Made by a program: the position numbers and the translations under genes | Notes under the pieces: model-generated | The model's input: the letters and a program-made list of their open reading frames with translations, nothing else | What the model was told of the DNA's origin: nothing | Database searches by the model: none | NCBI GenBank assembly: GCA_036874045.1 | Contig: CM072337.1 | Location: 6,882,001 to 6,946,000 of the forward strand | Length of the DNA stretch: 64,000 bases | Reading direction: 5' to 3' | Source of the DNA: Cymodocea nodosa | Lineage: Eukaryota > Streptophyta > Magnoliopsida > Alismatales > Cymodoceaceae | Shown here: in pieces, positions 1 to 11,466 of the stretch | Numbering within the stretch: the first letter of the stretch is position 1 | Layout of the letters: each line of letters opens with the position of its first letter

Positions 1-2
1 AG

Positions 3-1157
3 AAATGGAATTTAAGTCAAACTAAGTTAGACAAACTAACTAGTACCCTTGCAGTGTCATATAAATTTGGCTTAGGATTTGATTATCTTGAATATCTTGA
101 ATCTCAAGCCAATAAAGGATTTATTAGTTGTAGTTCAAGTAAATCTAAGATTAAAATTCCTTTTATCATGAAACAAGGTAATAAATATGTAGAAGTAGGT
201 ACTTCAAGGGATGAATCTTGCAGTAATAATATAAATCAATGTGATTTGTCAAAATGTACTTCTAACATGACTATTAATGTTTCTAAAAATTTTGTTTCTT
301 GTTCTGAAAATTCAGTTTCTAATGTTTCTAAAATTTCAAACAATTATAGTAAACTAAAAATTCAGAAACCTGAGCATGAAATTCAAAACACTAGTATTAG
401 ACTAATTACTGGTTTTGCATGTTCTTTATCTAAAAATTCTTGTGTAGAAAAAGATTTTGTATGTACTGAAAATTCAAATACAAGTACAAAATCTTAGTAT
501 GAATTTACTGAAATGTATGAGCATGACCAAAATAAATGAACATATAATAAAAATCAGTTTGGTATTGGTTATACTACATCTGAAAATAAAAAGAATGATT
601 ATAAGAGCAATAATGCTATAAGTAAGTATGATGCTAATGATAAGTCAATAGTACTTACAACTAATAAGAATGTAAATGATAATGTTAAACTATTTTTAAA
701 CAAAAAGAAGAAATATGCGTTTAATGAACTTGGTCCTCAACAACATTGGGTACCAAGAAAAAGTTTTTCTTAATTTGTTTTGCAAGAGGAAACGACATCA
801 AAATGGATCTTGGACAGTGGAGCATCAAGTCACATGACCGAACAGAAAAGTCTACTACAAAATTTTACAAATACCACGAAAGGAAGTGTAACATTTGGAA
901 ACAAAAGCAAGGATAAAATCATAGGTATGGGCAATGTTCAAATAACTCTGACTTGTGTTATTTCAAATGTACTATATGTAGAAAACCTAGGATTTAATTT
1001 GCTGAGTGTTATAAAACTAACTGAGAATGGATATTATGTAGTGTTTGAAGATAATGTATGCAAAATTATTGATAAAAATATAGATGAAATTAAGTTTAAT
1101 GCTAAAAGAAAAGATTCTGTATGTATTTTATCTTTACCTTTTGTACAATTGATTTAA
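3..1157 (+). pseudogene. Copia D remnant: gag-protease linker and aspartic protease
   Basis: A Ty1/copia gag-pol fragment read in a single frame from the window edge to base 1157, broken by three stops (near 495, 535 and 772). The first part is a low-complexity Ser/Asn/Lys-rich linker with the pieces FGLGFDYLEY and QFGIGY, like the linker of copia A at about 6960-7000. The last part (from about 780) is a retroviral-type aspartic protease with WILDSGASSHM, whose Asp is catalytic, and the usual LLSV segment. It stops where the GAG-pre-integrase domain should begin, because the gypsy-1 LTR starts at 1174. Integrase and RT are not in the window. A dead fragment; the copia protease call is secure, the exact clade is not. 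Confidence 0.85.
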
Positions 1158-1173
1158 ATTCATGTTTGCTAGC

Positions 1174-2033
1174 TGTTTAGAATTAAAAAGTGCATAATAT
1201 TAATGGTTAAATGATGGTTAATTGCATAATATTTTGCTTATCATATGAGAATTAAGCCATTATGTTATAATTGCACTGTTATATGCTTTAATGAAAGAAT
1301 CTACATAATTGCAGGGAATTAATGTTAATTTAGTACATTTATGAATTGTCGATAAATTACAGGCTGTGAAATTCTTAAGTATTTGAATTTTCTGTTATTT
1401 TAGAGAGTTATATTTAATGTATCAGACAATTATGTTTTAAAGAATATTTTATTATTTCCTGAAGTACACGTGTTGAAACCATAATACATGACTTAAGTGG
1501 ATTTTCGATAAGTTATCTGTTAACTATCCAAAATGCATCTGAGCATCGGATAGTTAGGTTCGTAAGTGTTTGAAATATTTAAACTTGTTAATTTAGAATT
1601 ATGCACGTGTTGAATTTAAATGCTTTAGTATATCACGTGAGATGCACATGTTTAACTCGTTAAGTTAGCATAACTATACGCGTTGAGTTACATGAATACA
1701 CACTAAGGTAACGTGTTATGTTAGCAGCTTATTTCTTTATTGCACGTGTTTTATAGTTAAATCAACGAAGTAAGTCCGTTGAGTTATCTGTAACTCCACA
1801 GACCATTTAATTTCTAATATGCCACTATAGCGGTTACAAAAATAAGACATTCGAAGGAAAATCACGATTGCACGTATCACGCAGGAATTCACTCATGGAA
1901 GGGAGAAGAAATCACCATCATTGATCTGAATGAAGGAAATTCAACCGATCATCTAAAGCAGAAGCAGTTACTATTGAAGAAATATAAAAGAAGAGGAGAA
2001 AAAATGAAGGTGTGGTTGGCAGTGTATGGCAGT
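1174..2033 (+). repeat. Gypsy-1 5' LTR, first part
   Basis: Starts TGTTTAGAAT. The same start is seen at 38225 and, with G to A, at 55190. It is interrupted at 2034 by copia A and resumes at 9278. The U3 part (about 1490-1830) carries CGGATAGTTA and CCGTTGAGTTA palindrome arms with CACGTG boxes. A TATA-like TATAAAAG lies at 1983-1990. With copia A removed the LTR is about 2.08 kb, close to the 1984-bp and 1972-bp copies elsewhere in the window. Confidence 0.85.
1495..1830 (+). promoter_or_regulatory. Palindrome and G-box array in gypsy LTR U3
   Basis: Seen directly: TAACTATCC, CGGATAGTTA, several CACGTG boxes, CTCGTTAAGTTAG and CCGTTGAGTTA with TAACTCCAC in about 340 bases, all upstream of the TATA-like box at 1983. 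The motifs resemble plant MYB (CNGTTR, GTTA) and G-box (CACGTG) sites. Promoter function is inferred. Confidence 0.5.
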
Positions 2034-3374
2034 TGTTAGGACCTTATGGCTTACTAGAGGGGGGGTGAATGGTAATAATCTATTAATTTTTTGTTATCTA
2101 ATGGCTGATTGATATAGAGAGTTAGCAAGCACACAATAACAATAATACATAGGAATTTTAGGTGGTTCACCCTTGACGGCTAGTCCACCCCTAAGGTACA
2201 CTTGGGCTTCACTAAACTTTCACAAACTTACAATCATTTGCTTTAAGGTTTAAGCAAGAACCAACCAACTGATTGAGCTATCAGGTCGTAGCTCCAACCA
2301 ATCTTTCTTTGAAGTTTTGATCCGTGTACTTCAGTAAACACTAGCTTGAAAGTATCAGAGTTGAGTGCGTGATGAGCTTCTAAAATTGAGTCTGTAAATG
2401 GTGAAGCTGATTTGATCTCTAAGGCTTTCTTCTGTTGAGCTTGGTGTAAATATATGTATGAGCAAAAAGCTATCTGATTATGTTGTCTGTTGCTTGTATA
2501 TATACTGAACATGTGTAATGATCATATTTTTCTTCCAACGGATGTATTCTGCTATACTTGGTAAGATTTTAGTCCCAAATATGGTAAGTTACTGTTCAGG
2601 AAGATATTTCAAGATATCCTTCCGATTTTCTCAAACTTTCGGATAGTTAGCTGTGCAACTCTCCGAAGGATGTTTGTAACTCACCAAAAAATCACTTAAG
2701 TCTTACTGCCATGTAAGATTTTAGATCGTACAATGAGAGTTGTCACTCAATCGGATACTTACAGCTGTAACTTATCGAACTATTATTTAACTGTCAGATA
2801 GTTAGCTATAGTAACCCTCCGAAATCCTTTGTTAAGTTTCTGACTACTTTATCTAATTCAGCACGTGCATAATAGACTGACTTAAGTTCCGGATGGTTAA
2901 ACTTGTAACTCACCGAAACTCTTCAAGATTTCGGATAGTTAGCTCCAGTAACTTTTTGAATCTTCTTTTAAGCTTCTATTTGGATTTCTACACGTGGGAA
3001 ATTCAATGACTTAAGTTTCGGATGGTTATACTTGTAACGCATCGAAACTCTTCAAGATTTCGGATAGTTAGTTCCAGTAACCTTTCGATTCTTCATACAT
3101 CCATCTTCCTAACTTTCCAAAAGTCTTCTAATTGTTGAATAGTATTGCTACTGCTTTATACTACCTTTCGGATACTTAGACTGTTAACTCATCGAAAATA
3201 TTTCTCTTTTAGATAGTTAAGCTTGGTAACCTTCCGAAAAACCTTTTTATCACTTGCAGCATACTTTGAACTATTTGTATCAACTTCTACTTTCTTGCTG
3301 ATTGTTAAGCTTGAGAAATACAATTTAAATTCTCACATTGGTTTTTGCATTATCAAAATCTAGAGGTCCTTTCA
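2034..3374 (-). repeat. Copia A 3' LTR (1341 bp)
   Basis: Bounded by TG...CA, with a polypurine tract at 3375-3387 next to its upstream end. It matches 8310-9277 over its first ~970 bases. U3 holds a palindrome array (about 2640-3245), and a TATA-like TATATATA lies at 2497-2504 on the minus strand. The related LTRs at 11823-13324 and 35671-37883 are longer, mostly because their palindrome arrays are longer. Confidence 0.92.
2640..3245 (-). promoter_or_regulatory. Array of CGGATAGTTA palindromes in U3 of copia A LTR
   Basis: Repeated pairs of CGGATAGTTA or CGGATGGTTA with a nearby TAACTCNCCGAA or TAACNTTCCGA, spaced roughly every 60 bases, with CTTAAG and CACGTG in between. The array ends about 140 bases before the TATA-like box at 2497. 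I infer a U3 enhancer; an RNA hairpin role is also possible. Confidence 0.6.
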
Positions 3375-3387
3375 ATCTCCCCCTTTT
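3375..3387 (-). other. Copia A polypurine tract
   Basis: On the minus strand this reads AAAAGGGGGAGAT, directly before the LTR TGAAAGG. It is the primer for plus-strand DNA synthesis in copia elements. Confidence 0.9.
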
Positions 3388-3753
3388 GATAATGGCAAAA
3401 ACCTTATAATATATTACATGTATTTCTCTCCCTATATATCTATACAGAAAAGTACACGAAAAATAATTAAATTTAGAAACTCCCCCTATTTTTCTGAGAT
3501 TACTCCCCTTAAATTTCTCTCCTTATTTTATTGCAGCTTACTACCAAAATATGGTCTTTCTCCCCCTTATTTGCCAATTGTCAAAAGGAGTGAGAAGTAA
3601 GATACTGACTTGGTGGAGCAATTATAGCTGGTTATCAAAGAATGGCTAAGTTGCTGCAAAACAACGATGTTAGTAGAACAAGCTCCTAGTTGTGAGCTTG
3701 GAGAGTAGAGAGATATGAAATTATAAATCATATAAAGAGCAAATCCCTAAATT
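3388..3753 (-). other. Copia A 3' untranslated region
   Basis: Noncoding stretch between the end of RNase H and the polypurine tract. It has two further pyrimidine-rich blocks on the plus strand (near 3480 and 3560), that is, extra purine runs on the element strand. No env-like reading frame is visible. Confidence 0.6.
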
Positions 3754-4200
3754 TCATCTAATATGATTAAATGCAGATTCAGATAATGGTTTAGTGAAAA
3801 TATCTACAAGTTGTTCTTTAGTAGAGACATATTCTAAGGAAATATGACATTTTTCAACATGGTCTCTTAGAAAGTGGTGCCTAATCTTGATATGTTTTGC
3901 TCTAAAGTGTAGAATTGTATTCTTGGAAAGATTGATGGGACTACTACTATCACAGCAAATAATGATATTTTGAAAATTTAGCTTATAATCTGCTAGAGTT
4001 TGTTGCATCCATAAGATCTGTGCACAACATAGGCTTGTTGCCATATATTCAACTTCAGTGGTGGATAGAGCTATAGAGTTTTGTTTCCTGCTGAACCAAG
4101 AAACAAGTGAATGACCAAGCAACTGACATGTCCCATTGGTGCTTTTTCGATCTGATTTGCATCTTGCATAATCTACATCACTGTATCCTGCTAATATCAA
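3754..4200 (-). pseudogene. Copia A RNase H
   Basis: Carries GYSDVDYARCKSDRKST with the catalytic Asp, then the conserved LVSWFSRKQNSIALSTTE block with the second acidic residue, and ends in the tail block EQLVDIFTKPL. This is the RNase H of a Ty1/copia pol, which degrades the RNA strand during reverse transcription. It lies in the same frame as the RT upstream, separated by a stop near 4204. The 3' end is close to normal for the family. One canonical residue differs: YAD/FAD is YSDVDYAR. Confidence 0.92.
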
Positions 4201-4206
4201 ATGATT

Positions 4207-5320
4207 CTATGAAGAATAAAATAAGCCAAAATCTTTGGTACCCTGTAGATATTTAAATATATGTTTAACTACTTTTAAGTGTGATGCTTTTGGAGAGACT
4301 TGATATCTTCCACAAGCACAAACACTGAACATTATGTCTGGTCTACTAGCTATTCGATACAGAAGTGATCCAATCATGCCTCTGTATTTCTTTTGATCTA
4401 CTGAAATGCCAGAGATGTCATTATCAAGTTTTTCATTTGAGTTCATAGGTGTACTTGCTACTTTGGATTTATCCATACCAAATTTCAAGAGAATCTCTTT
4501 GCAAAATTTTTCTTGATTCAGGAAGATGTCATGCTGAAGTTGATGAATTTGTAATCCTAGAAAGAATTTTAATTCTCCCATAAGACTCATCTCAAATTCA
4601 TTCTTCATTAAGATTTGAAAATTATGACATAGTTTCTCATTAGTAGCACCAAAAATAATATCATCCACGTAGATTTGAATAATCAACATATGAGAACTTT
4701 TTGATTTGATAAATAATGTGTTGTCTATAGTTCATATGTTAAACTTATTTTCAAGAAGGAAACTCTTCAATTTATCATACCATGCACATGGTGCTTGCTT
4801 CAGACCATAAAGAGCTTTATTTAGTTTGTATACATGGTTTGGTCTTTCTTCATCTTCAAAACCTGGTGGTTGTTCTACATAAACTTCTTGTAAAATGCCA
4901 TTAAGAAAGGCACTTTTAACATCCATCTGATAAAGCTTAATTTTCATACTGCTTGCAAAGTCAAGCAACATTCTAATTGCTTCAAGTCTTGCAACAGGTG
5001 CAAAAGTTTCTTCATAGTCGATTCCTTCCTGCTGGTTGTATCCCTGAGCAACAAGTCTAGCTTTATTTTTGATAATACTGCCATCATTATCAAGTTTATT
5101 CTTAAACACCCATCTAGTTCTAATAATTGATTTTTCGATGGACCTTTCAATTAAATTCCAGACTTTATTTTTCTTGAACTGATTTAGTTCCTCTTGCATG
5201 GCCATAATCCAGTATTCATCATTACAGGCTTCTTCAACTGTTGAAGGTTCAAGTTCAGACACAAAAGCACAATAATTACAAATATTTTGAATTTTGCTTC
5301 TTGTTGGAACACCTTAATTT
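4207..5320 (-). pseudogene. Copia A reverse transcriptase
   Basis: The N-terminal part has the signatures [40 protein letters not shown] and [11 protein letters not shown]. After one in-frame stop near 4735 the palm motif [12 protein letters not shown] follows (YVDD, catalytic aspartates), then FEMSLMGELKFFLGLQI. This is the RVT_2 domain of copia elements, of usual length. RT and RNase H share one frame; integrase is in another, so at least one frameshift separates them. Signature wording is closest to SIRE/Maximus-type elements. Confidence 0.95.
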
Positions 5321-5435
5321 ATATTCCTAATAATTTGTCCAATAGGATGTCCAGACTGTCTTCCATGCTTTTTCTATCATAGTAGGTGCAGGCAGTGTTG
5401 AACTATTCTTTTTCTAAGGAATTTTCTGATTTATT

Positions 5436-6160
5436 GAATCACTTTCACTTTCACTGTCTATTTTTAGCTTCTTCAATTTTCCTACGATGTCTTCATCAAA
5501 GGAAACATTCATAGACTCTTCTACTCTTCTTTCATGTTCAAAATAGATCCTGTAAGCCTTACTTCTCGAAGAGTATCCAACAAGTAGAGCAGGATTAGAC
5601 TTTGCATCAAATTTGTCCTATTGATCCTTAATATTAAGCACAAAACATCTTGATCCAAAGACTTTGAAATATCCAACATTTGGTATTTTACCATACCATA
5701 ATTCAAAGGGTGTCTTATGTAGGATAGGCCTAAGATGAGTTTTGTTTATAGAGTAACAAGTAGTATTTACAGCTTTAGCCCATAAAGACTTTGGTAGATT
5801 AGATGCATTAAGAATTGTCCTTGTCATTTCTTGTACTGATCTATTTTTCCTTTCTACAACTCCATTCTGTGTAGGAGTTCTTGGACATGAGAATTCATGT
5901 AGTATGTCAAAGGAATTGCATAATTCTTCAAATTCAGAATTTTCAAATTCTCCTCCATGATCACTTCTGATCTTCTTCACAATCGATTCTTTTTCATTTT
6001 GAAATCTAATACAGAGATGTTTGAATTCATAGCAGGCTTCATTCTTGTGTGTTAAGAAAATAACCCAAGTGAATCTTGTATAATCATCAACTATCACTAA
6101 AGTATATTTTCTTCCTCCTAAATTGGCTGTTTGTGTAGGACCAAACAGGTCCATATGCAA
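5436..6160 (-). pseudogene. Copia A integrase core and C-terminal part
   Basis: Catalytic triad visible: Asp in MHMDLFGPTQ, Asp in IRSDHGGEFEN, Glu in PTQNGVVERKNR. The frame continues through a stop near 5618 into DAKSNPALLVGYSSRSKAYR, the GYS block found after copia integrases. Integrase inserts the cDNA into host DNA. It lies one frame off from protease and RT. The zinc-binding N-terminal part is in the adjoining segment upstream. Confidence 0.93.
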
Positions 6161-6165
6161 TAGAT

Positions 6166-6765
6166 CTAATGGTTGACGTGTGGCAATGTCTTCAATACTC
6201 TTGTGTACTGATTTCTTTTTTTTCTAACTACACAATCACTACATAATTTATCTCTCTTGAATTTGAGTTTAGGCACACCTCTAACAAGATCATGTTTGGT
6301 CAATTTTCTTAGACGTCTCATGTTCGCATGATTTAATCTTTTATGCCATAACCATTCATCTTCATTAGAAGCAACTAAACATGCATCACTAGATATATTA
6401 TCACATGGAAATTCCAAAGCATAAATTGAATTATTTCTATATCCAGTAAATTTGATTTCATGTGTATCTTGTTGTAATATAAAACAGTTTTTTGCAATAA
6501 AGAGTATACTGTAACCTTTGTCACATAATTGACCTACACTTAGCATATTTTGTTTTAAACCATTTACATGTAAGACATTTTCTATTTTTCCATTTTTAGA
6601 TGCAACATTTCCTATGATAGTAATTTTACATTTTTCATTGTTACCAAACTTAACAGATTCTGAATTTATTGATTTAACAGATTCCAGAAATCTTTTCTTA
6701 CTTGTCATATGCTTTGAGCATCCACTATCAATAATCCACTTAGACGTTAGAGCTTTCTTGTCCAT
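6166..6765 (-). pseudogene. Copia A protease and GAG-pre-integrase domain
   Basis: Begins with KWIIDSGCSKHMTSKK, a DSG aspartic protease active site, followed by QNMLSVGQLCDKGY typical of copia proteases. The second half has LWHKRLNHANMRRL and CSDCVVRKKRNQ, the His/Cys residues of the GAG-pre-integrase zinc region. It is open for 200 codons. Protease cuts the polyprotein; the second domain precedes the integrase core. Confidence 0.93.
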
Positions 6766-6805
6766 GCAGTCCTACAAATCATGTTGAAATTAAGACTTTT
6801 GGTAC

Positions 6806-7582
6806 CTATATTTTCTTGGGTCCATCAGTGTTAGTCCTTTGTATATTGAACCTGTTGCCTTTTGGTAGCCATATAGAAGTAGATCTCCTCTTAATGACAA
6901 AAATAGTTGTGCCATCTCTGTAAGATCTAATTTTTCCACCACAGTACAGAGTTTCTTGTGGTACAGCATACCCTAGGCCAAATTTACTTCTTCCTATTCT
7001 TTGGGATCCTATGATTTTGTTTAAATTGTTTTCACCTTTAGTAAATTTACATACAGTTTTCTTTAAATCAGTAACTTCAGATAACAGATTCTTATTTTCT
7101 TCTTTCAGATCAAAATTTTTACAACTATAGCTATCCATTTTAGTTTTTAATTCCCTATTATCAACTAGGGCTTTTTCTAATTCAGCAAAGAAATCTTTTA
7201 GATAGGAGTTTAAACTCTTTAATTCTTTCTTATACTTCTTACATTTTACATATAAGTTATTTACTATATAGAGAAGATTATCTATATCTACATCATCATT
7301 TTCCTTTTCTGAGTAATAAGGAGATGTAGGGCATACCTCTTGTGCAGCAAAGCACACGTTTGTAGATGCCTCTTCATTTGAGTCTGATGAGCTGCTGGAT
7401 GAACTACTGTCATCCCATGTGGCTTTCAAAGCCATCTTCTTTTTATTCTTCTTCTTCCATTTTTGTTTGTCCTCCTCCTGTTGGAAAGGACAATACAATT
7501 GAATGTGTCCCAACTTTTTGCACTTGTAGCATGTAGGGACTTTTGATCTTGAGGAGCTGGCTTTACCTCTTTGTCTCATCAT
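6806..7582 (-). pseudogene. Copia A gag C-terminal part with zinc knuckle
   Basis: Near the N-terminus is CYKCKKLGHIQLYC, a CX2CX4HX4C nucleocapsid zinc knuckle, preceded by a basic stretch. A Lys-rich and Ser-rich tract follows, then a coiled-coil-like segment (KKYKKELKSLNSYLKD and KTKMDSYSCKNFDLKEE), then SQRIGRSKFGLGYAVPQ near the gag-protease junction. The long coiled coil between zinc knuckle and protease is usual for SIRE-like elements. The frame differs from the gag segment upstream. Confidence 0.9.
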
Positions 7583-7806
7583 TTTTCTAAAGTTTCTAGT
7601 CAGTAGTAATACTTCATTCTCATCCGAGCTTAATTGATCTTCTGTTGAGGGAAAGACTAGTTCTTTCTTTTTCTCAGGCTTTCTTTTAGTGACTCATTCT
7701 TTTCTTTCCATTCCTTCATTTGAACTTCATGGGTTAAAAGATTTCCCAACAGATCTTCAACTGAATAGTTGTTTAGATCCTTTGAATCTTGTATGGAAGT
7801 AGACTT

Positions 7807-8309
7807 CTACTTCCATTTGATTGTCAAGCTTCTTAAGATCTTCTGTACCTGTTCACGATTAGAAAAACTCCTTCCAAGGCCTCTTAGTTCATTCACAATT
7901 TCTGTGAATCTAGAAAACATTTCAGTAATACTTTCTTTTTCAAGCATTTTGAATAATTCATATTTTCTTAATAAAATGTTGATTTTAATATCTTTAACTT
8001 GGCTGGTTCCTTCATATGTAATTTGAAAGATCTTCCAAGCTTCATGAGAGAATTTACAAGTTGATATTTTATTATATTGTTCATTAGTTAGTGCACAGTA
8101 AATGGAATTAAGCCCACAAGCATCCATCTGGATGATTCTTTCATCCTCCTCAGTCTAGTCACTTTCATGACTGATTGGAATAGGTGTACCATGTACAACC
8201 ATTCTCCAAAGTTTCACATCTGTACTCCTGAGAAAGCACTCCATCCTGTTTTTCCAATAGTTATAATTGCTACCATCAAAGAGGGGAGGTCAATGGATAT
8301 TCTCTATAA
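7807..8309 (-). pseudogene. Copia A gag N-terminal part (truncated)
   Basis: Reads PPLFDGSNYNYWKNRMECF at its beginning, then a stop near 8157, then SIYCALTNEQYNKIS, AWKIFQITYEG and FSRFTEIVNELRGLG. These are conserved blocks of the copia gag family (UBN2-like). The extreme N-terminus and start codon are missing: sequence jumps from gag straight into LTR at 8310. Several hundred bases with the primer site and leader are therefore gone. Confidence 0.9.
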
Positions 8310-9277
8310 TTGATTTGATCTCTAAGGCTTTCTTCTGTTGAGCTTGGTGTAAATATATGTATGAGCAAAAAGCTATCTGATTATGTTGTCTGTTGCTTGT
8401 ATATATACTGAACATGTGTAACGATCATATTTTTCTTCCAACGGATGTATTCTGCTGTACTTGGTAAGATTTCAGTCCCAAATACGGTAAGTTACCGTTC
8501 AGGAAGATATTTCAAGATATCCTTCCAATTTTCTCAAACTTTCGGATAGTTAGCTGTGCAACTCTCCGAAGGATGTTTGTAACTTACTAAAAAATCACTT
8601 AAGTTTTACTGCTATGTAGGATTTCAGATCGTACAATGAGAGCTGTCACTCAATCGGATACTTGCAGTTGTAACTTACCGAACTATTATTTAACTATCGG
8701 ATAGTTAGCTATAGTAACCCTCCGAAATATTTTATTAAGTTTCTGACTACTTTATCTAATTCAGCATGTGCATAATAGACTGACTTAAGTTCCAGATGGT
8801 TAAACCTGTAACTCACCGAAACTCTTCAAGATTTCGGATAATTAGCTCTAGTAACTTTCTGATTCTTCTTTTAAGCTTCTGTTTGGATTTATGCAGGTGG
8901 GAAATTCAATGACCTAAGTTTCGGATGGTTATACTTGTAACTCACTGAAACTCTTCAAGATTTCGGATAGTTAGTTACAGTAACCTTCCGATTCTTCATA
9001 CAGCCATCTTCCTAATTTTTTGAAAGTCTTCTAACTATCGGATAGTATTGCTACTACTTTATACTGTCTTTCGGATACTTAGACTATTAACTCACCGAAA
9101 ATATTTCTCTTTTGGATAGTTAAGCCTAGTAACCTTCCGAAAAACCTTTTTATCACTTGCAGCATACTTTGAATTGTTTGTATCAACTTCTGCTTTCTTG
9201 CTGACTGTCAAGCCTAAGAAATACAATTTAAATTCTCACATTGATTTTTGCATTATCAAAATCTAGAGGTCCTTTCA
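8310..9277 (-). repeat. Copia A 5' LTR, truncated (968 bp)
   Basis: Matches 2406-3374 of the 3' LTR, including the palindrome array and the TATA-like box near 8401-8408. The last ~370 bases of the LTR, present at 2034-2405, are missing here together with the primer binding site. Differences from the other LTR are mostly transitions. Confidence 0.92.
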
Positions 9278-10505
9278 GTAGTGTGTGTAAAGGGGGAGGA
9301 CCGCGCTAACTACAGGTAGCATCGAAAGTTCATTGAATCATCCACACCATCATCAAAATTCACCAACATCACCAACATTACCATAATCACCAACCATCGG
9401 AGGTCTGTGAGGATACTTTCCTAATGTCGGGTCAATTCCGAGCTAAACACGGTGCTTGACAATCACTGTGAGGAGTGATCGCGTCGCGAGAAGGGAAACC
9501 ATTTTCACCAAGCACCGACTCATATCTCAAGAGATCGTAAAGCTTCTAGCCTTGGTTTCGAGTTAATGCTAGTATGTTAAAGAGGAGATCATTTTGCAAT
9601 TTTGGATTCGCGATTCTATAGAGAGAGGAGGTAGAATTGTAAGTGATTAAGTTTTCAGTAATGTAATCATGTAGCATGTAGTGACGAAAGTATTTACTGT
9701 CGATAGAGATTTTTACATTTCACCTTTCGCCCATTTTCATGAACATCTCAAAACAAAAATACCAAAAACAACTTATCTGTGTTTATATTTAATATTTAAG
9801 TGTTGTATTGTTTGTTTTGTATCGTGATTAAAGTTATCATTGTTAGTATTGTGAATGTTTTATGTTTGTTTGATTCAGAAAATAGAAAATAATATTATAG
9901 TTCACTGAAATCGATTTGTTCCAGATACTTAAAGATTCTAATGGTTACTGTTTGAAATATTTGAATGTTGGTGTTGCTTAATGATAAATCTAATATTAAC
10001 TAGCATTAAAGAGCTTAATTGATGTTATTTACAATCTATGGAATCGCCCAATGGTTGGCCGAATTCCTTTGTAAATAGCAGTATTAAACTGAAAAGATAG
10101 GCTCGTGGAGTTAACTTAAGTCCACGAGATTAGTCCGCTGAGTTAGCCATAATTCCACGAACTTAGTCTGTTGTGTTAACTGTAACTCAACGGAGTGATT
10201 ACTAAACACATTAAGTATAATATAAAAAATGGAACAGTACACAATTCTTACTCAATTCTCTATAGGATCGACTTGTGCTTGCACACAAATACAATAAATA
10301 CTATGCACTTGCAGTTAAAATACAAATTGGAATTAATATCTAATTTGTGTGAAAGGTTGTTTATTTACTTTTAAAAAGAAATTATTGATATAAGCATAAA
10401 GACAAATTAACCAAGTTAAAAACAAAAGTTAACAAAGACAAGTTATTTGGTGTTGTTGCTTGAGAACCAAACAAGTTCTCTAGTGTTGCCTAAAGCAACC
10501 AAAGA
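9278..10505 (+). repeat. Gypsy-1 5' LTR, second part
   Basis: Continues from 2033 after the copia A insertion and its duplicated GTAGT. It contains CCGCTGAGTTAG and TAACTCAACGG palindrome arms near 10130-10195. The block GCACTTGCAGTTAAAATACAA at about 10301-10324 recurs at the same place in the other gypsy LTRs. The LTR ends AACCAAAGA (CA mutated to GA), seven bases before the primer site. A short local duplication of the LTR end is visible at about 10455-10512. Confidence 0.82.
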
Positions 10506-10512
10506 AGTTTTC

Positions 10513-10530
10513 TAGCGCTATTGTCGGGGA
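10513..10530 (+). other. Gypsy-1 primer binding site, tRNA-Asp type (degenerate)
   Basis: TAGCGCTATTGTCGGGGA differs from the tRNA-Asp complement TGGCGCCGTTGCCGGGGA by four transitions. Gypsy-3 (57169-57186) has the better copy. tRNA-Asp priming is known for Athila-like elements. Confidence 0.85.
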
Positions 10531-10585
10531 ATTGAGAAGCTAAGCAACTGTAAGTGCTGTTTTGTTTTAATAGCAAAAGTGTTGT

Positions 10586-11466
10586 GTGTTTTCTTTTATA
10601 ATGGAGAATATGACATATGCTTATGCTCAAAGATTTCTAAAACCTATAGTTAGCATATGTGAATTTTGCAATTTGGAGGGTCACGACATTTCTGATTGTT
10701 TGAAACTAAAACGATCACAGATGGTTAGATTACATGAACAAAAAATGAATTATATTCACTATAATAGATTTGAGTATGTGAATCCTATGGTTTACCCAAC
10801 TAATGGTCAGCTTAGAATGTGTAACATGTTGAGAGACAAAGAAGTTTGGGATAGGTATGATAGACTAGAGCGTAGCATAGAGCAAAACATGGACAAACTA
10901 GAATAATTTATATGTCAGCAACAAGAAGTCAACCAATTAAACTATAAGGAAGCATATTCAGAACCTAAAATTGATATCATTTATGAAACTGAAAAAACCA
11001 TAATGAAAATTGATCAAAAATTGAATGCAATGAGTAGATGATTTGGAAAGAAAACTAAAAGCATTGGACGAATATACAATGAAATTACAAGTTATGCAAT
11101 AGGACAACACAGATGAAAATTATAATGTTATAGATTTGCATAATTTGCAAGACATACTAACAAAAGAAAATACCAATTTAAAGAGTGCAATTTAAGACTA
11201 AAAATAATTGAAGATCATAATCACGAAAATGATATACAAGAACATCAAGAAAGTAATGAAAATCTGGAAGATGTATGTATAACATTAAGATCTAGAACTG
11301 ATATACCATCAAGAATTCAAAACGAAAATAATATAAAGGTGGATGAGAACAAAAACCAAAATGATAATGAAAATGTAATATCTGAAAATATAGAAATCAA
11401 TGAAGAAAAATCTGAATCTACAAATGAGACTAAAAATGATCAAACAAATCAAATGAAAGAAAAATA
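10586..11466 (+). pseudogene. Gypsy-1 gag, zinc-knuckle part and linker
   Basis: The likely start is ATG at 10601 (MENMTYAYAQ). Residues about 20-40 contain CEFCNLEGHDISDC, a CX2CX4HX4C zinc knuckle. After a stop at 10904 the frame continues with several stops and at least one frameshift to CITLRSRTDIP, which corresponds to the TLRSG block that precedes protease in Athila/Tat elements. Only about 70 bases separate the start from the primer site. The capsid-like gag domain normally found ahead of the zinc knuckle is absent, as in gypsy-3. A capsid-like segment instead appears at 21187. Confidence 0.82.

Larger units (their letters stand above)
2034..9277 (-). mobile_element. Copia A: SIRE-like Ty1/copia element inserted in gypsy-1 LTR
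   Basis: Read on the minus strand the element runs from TGAAAGGACC (9277) to GGTCCTAACA (2034). Flanks are GCAGT (2029-2033) and GTAGT (9278-9282), a 5-bp target duplication with one transition. An uninterrupted relative of the host site at 32060-32090 (reverse strand) has a single copy of this target. Order on the minus strand: truncated 5' LTR, gag, protease, integrase, RT, RNase H, polypurine tract, full 3' LTR. The polypurine tract AAAAGGGGGAGAT just before the LTR and the RT signature [15 protein letters not shown] are typical of the SIRE/Maximus group. No complete env-like ORF is visible. Coding parts have stops and frameshifts, so it is not autonomous. Confidence 0.93.

Noticed and set aside
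2243-2512. Minus-strand 89-codon reading frame in the copia A LTR
   Set aside because: Lies in LTR R/U5 sequence; the matching LTR copies do not keep it open and no protein family is recognised.
5521-5706. Separate small ORF downstream of the copia A integrase
   Set aside because: Out of frame. The integrase frame itself continues through a single stop at 5618 with good family blocks.
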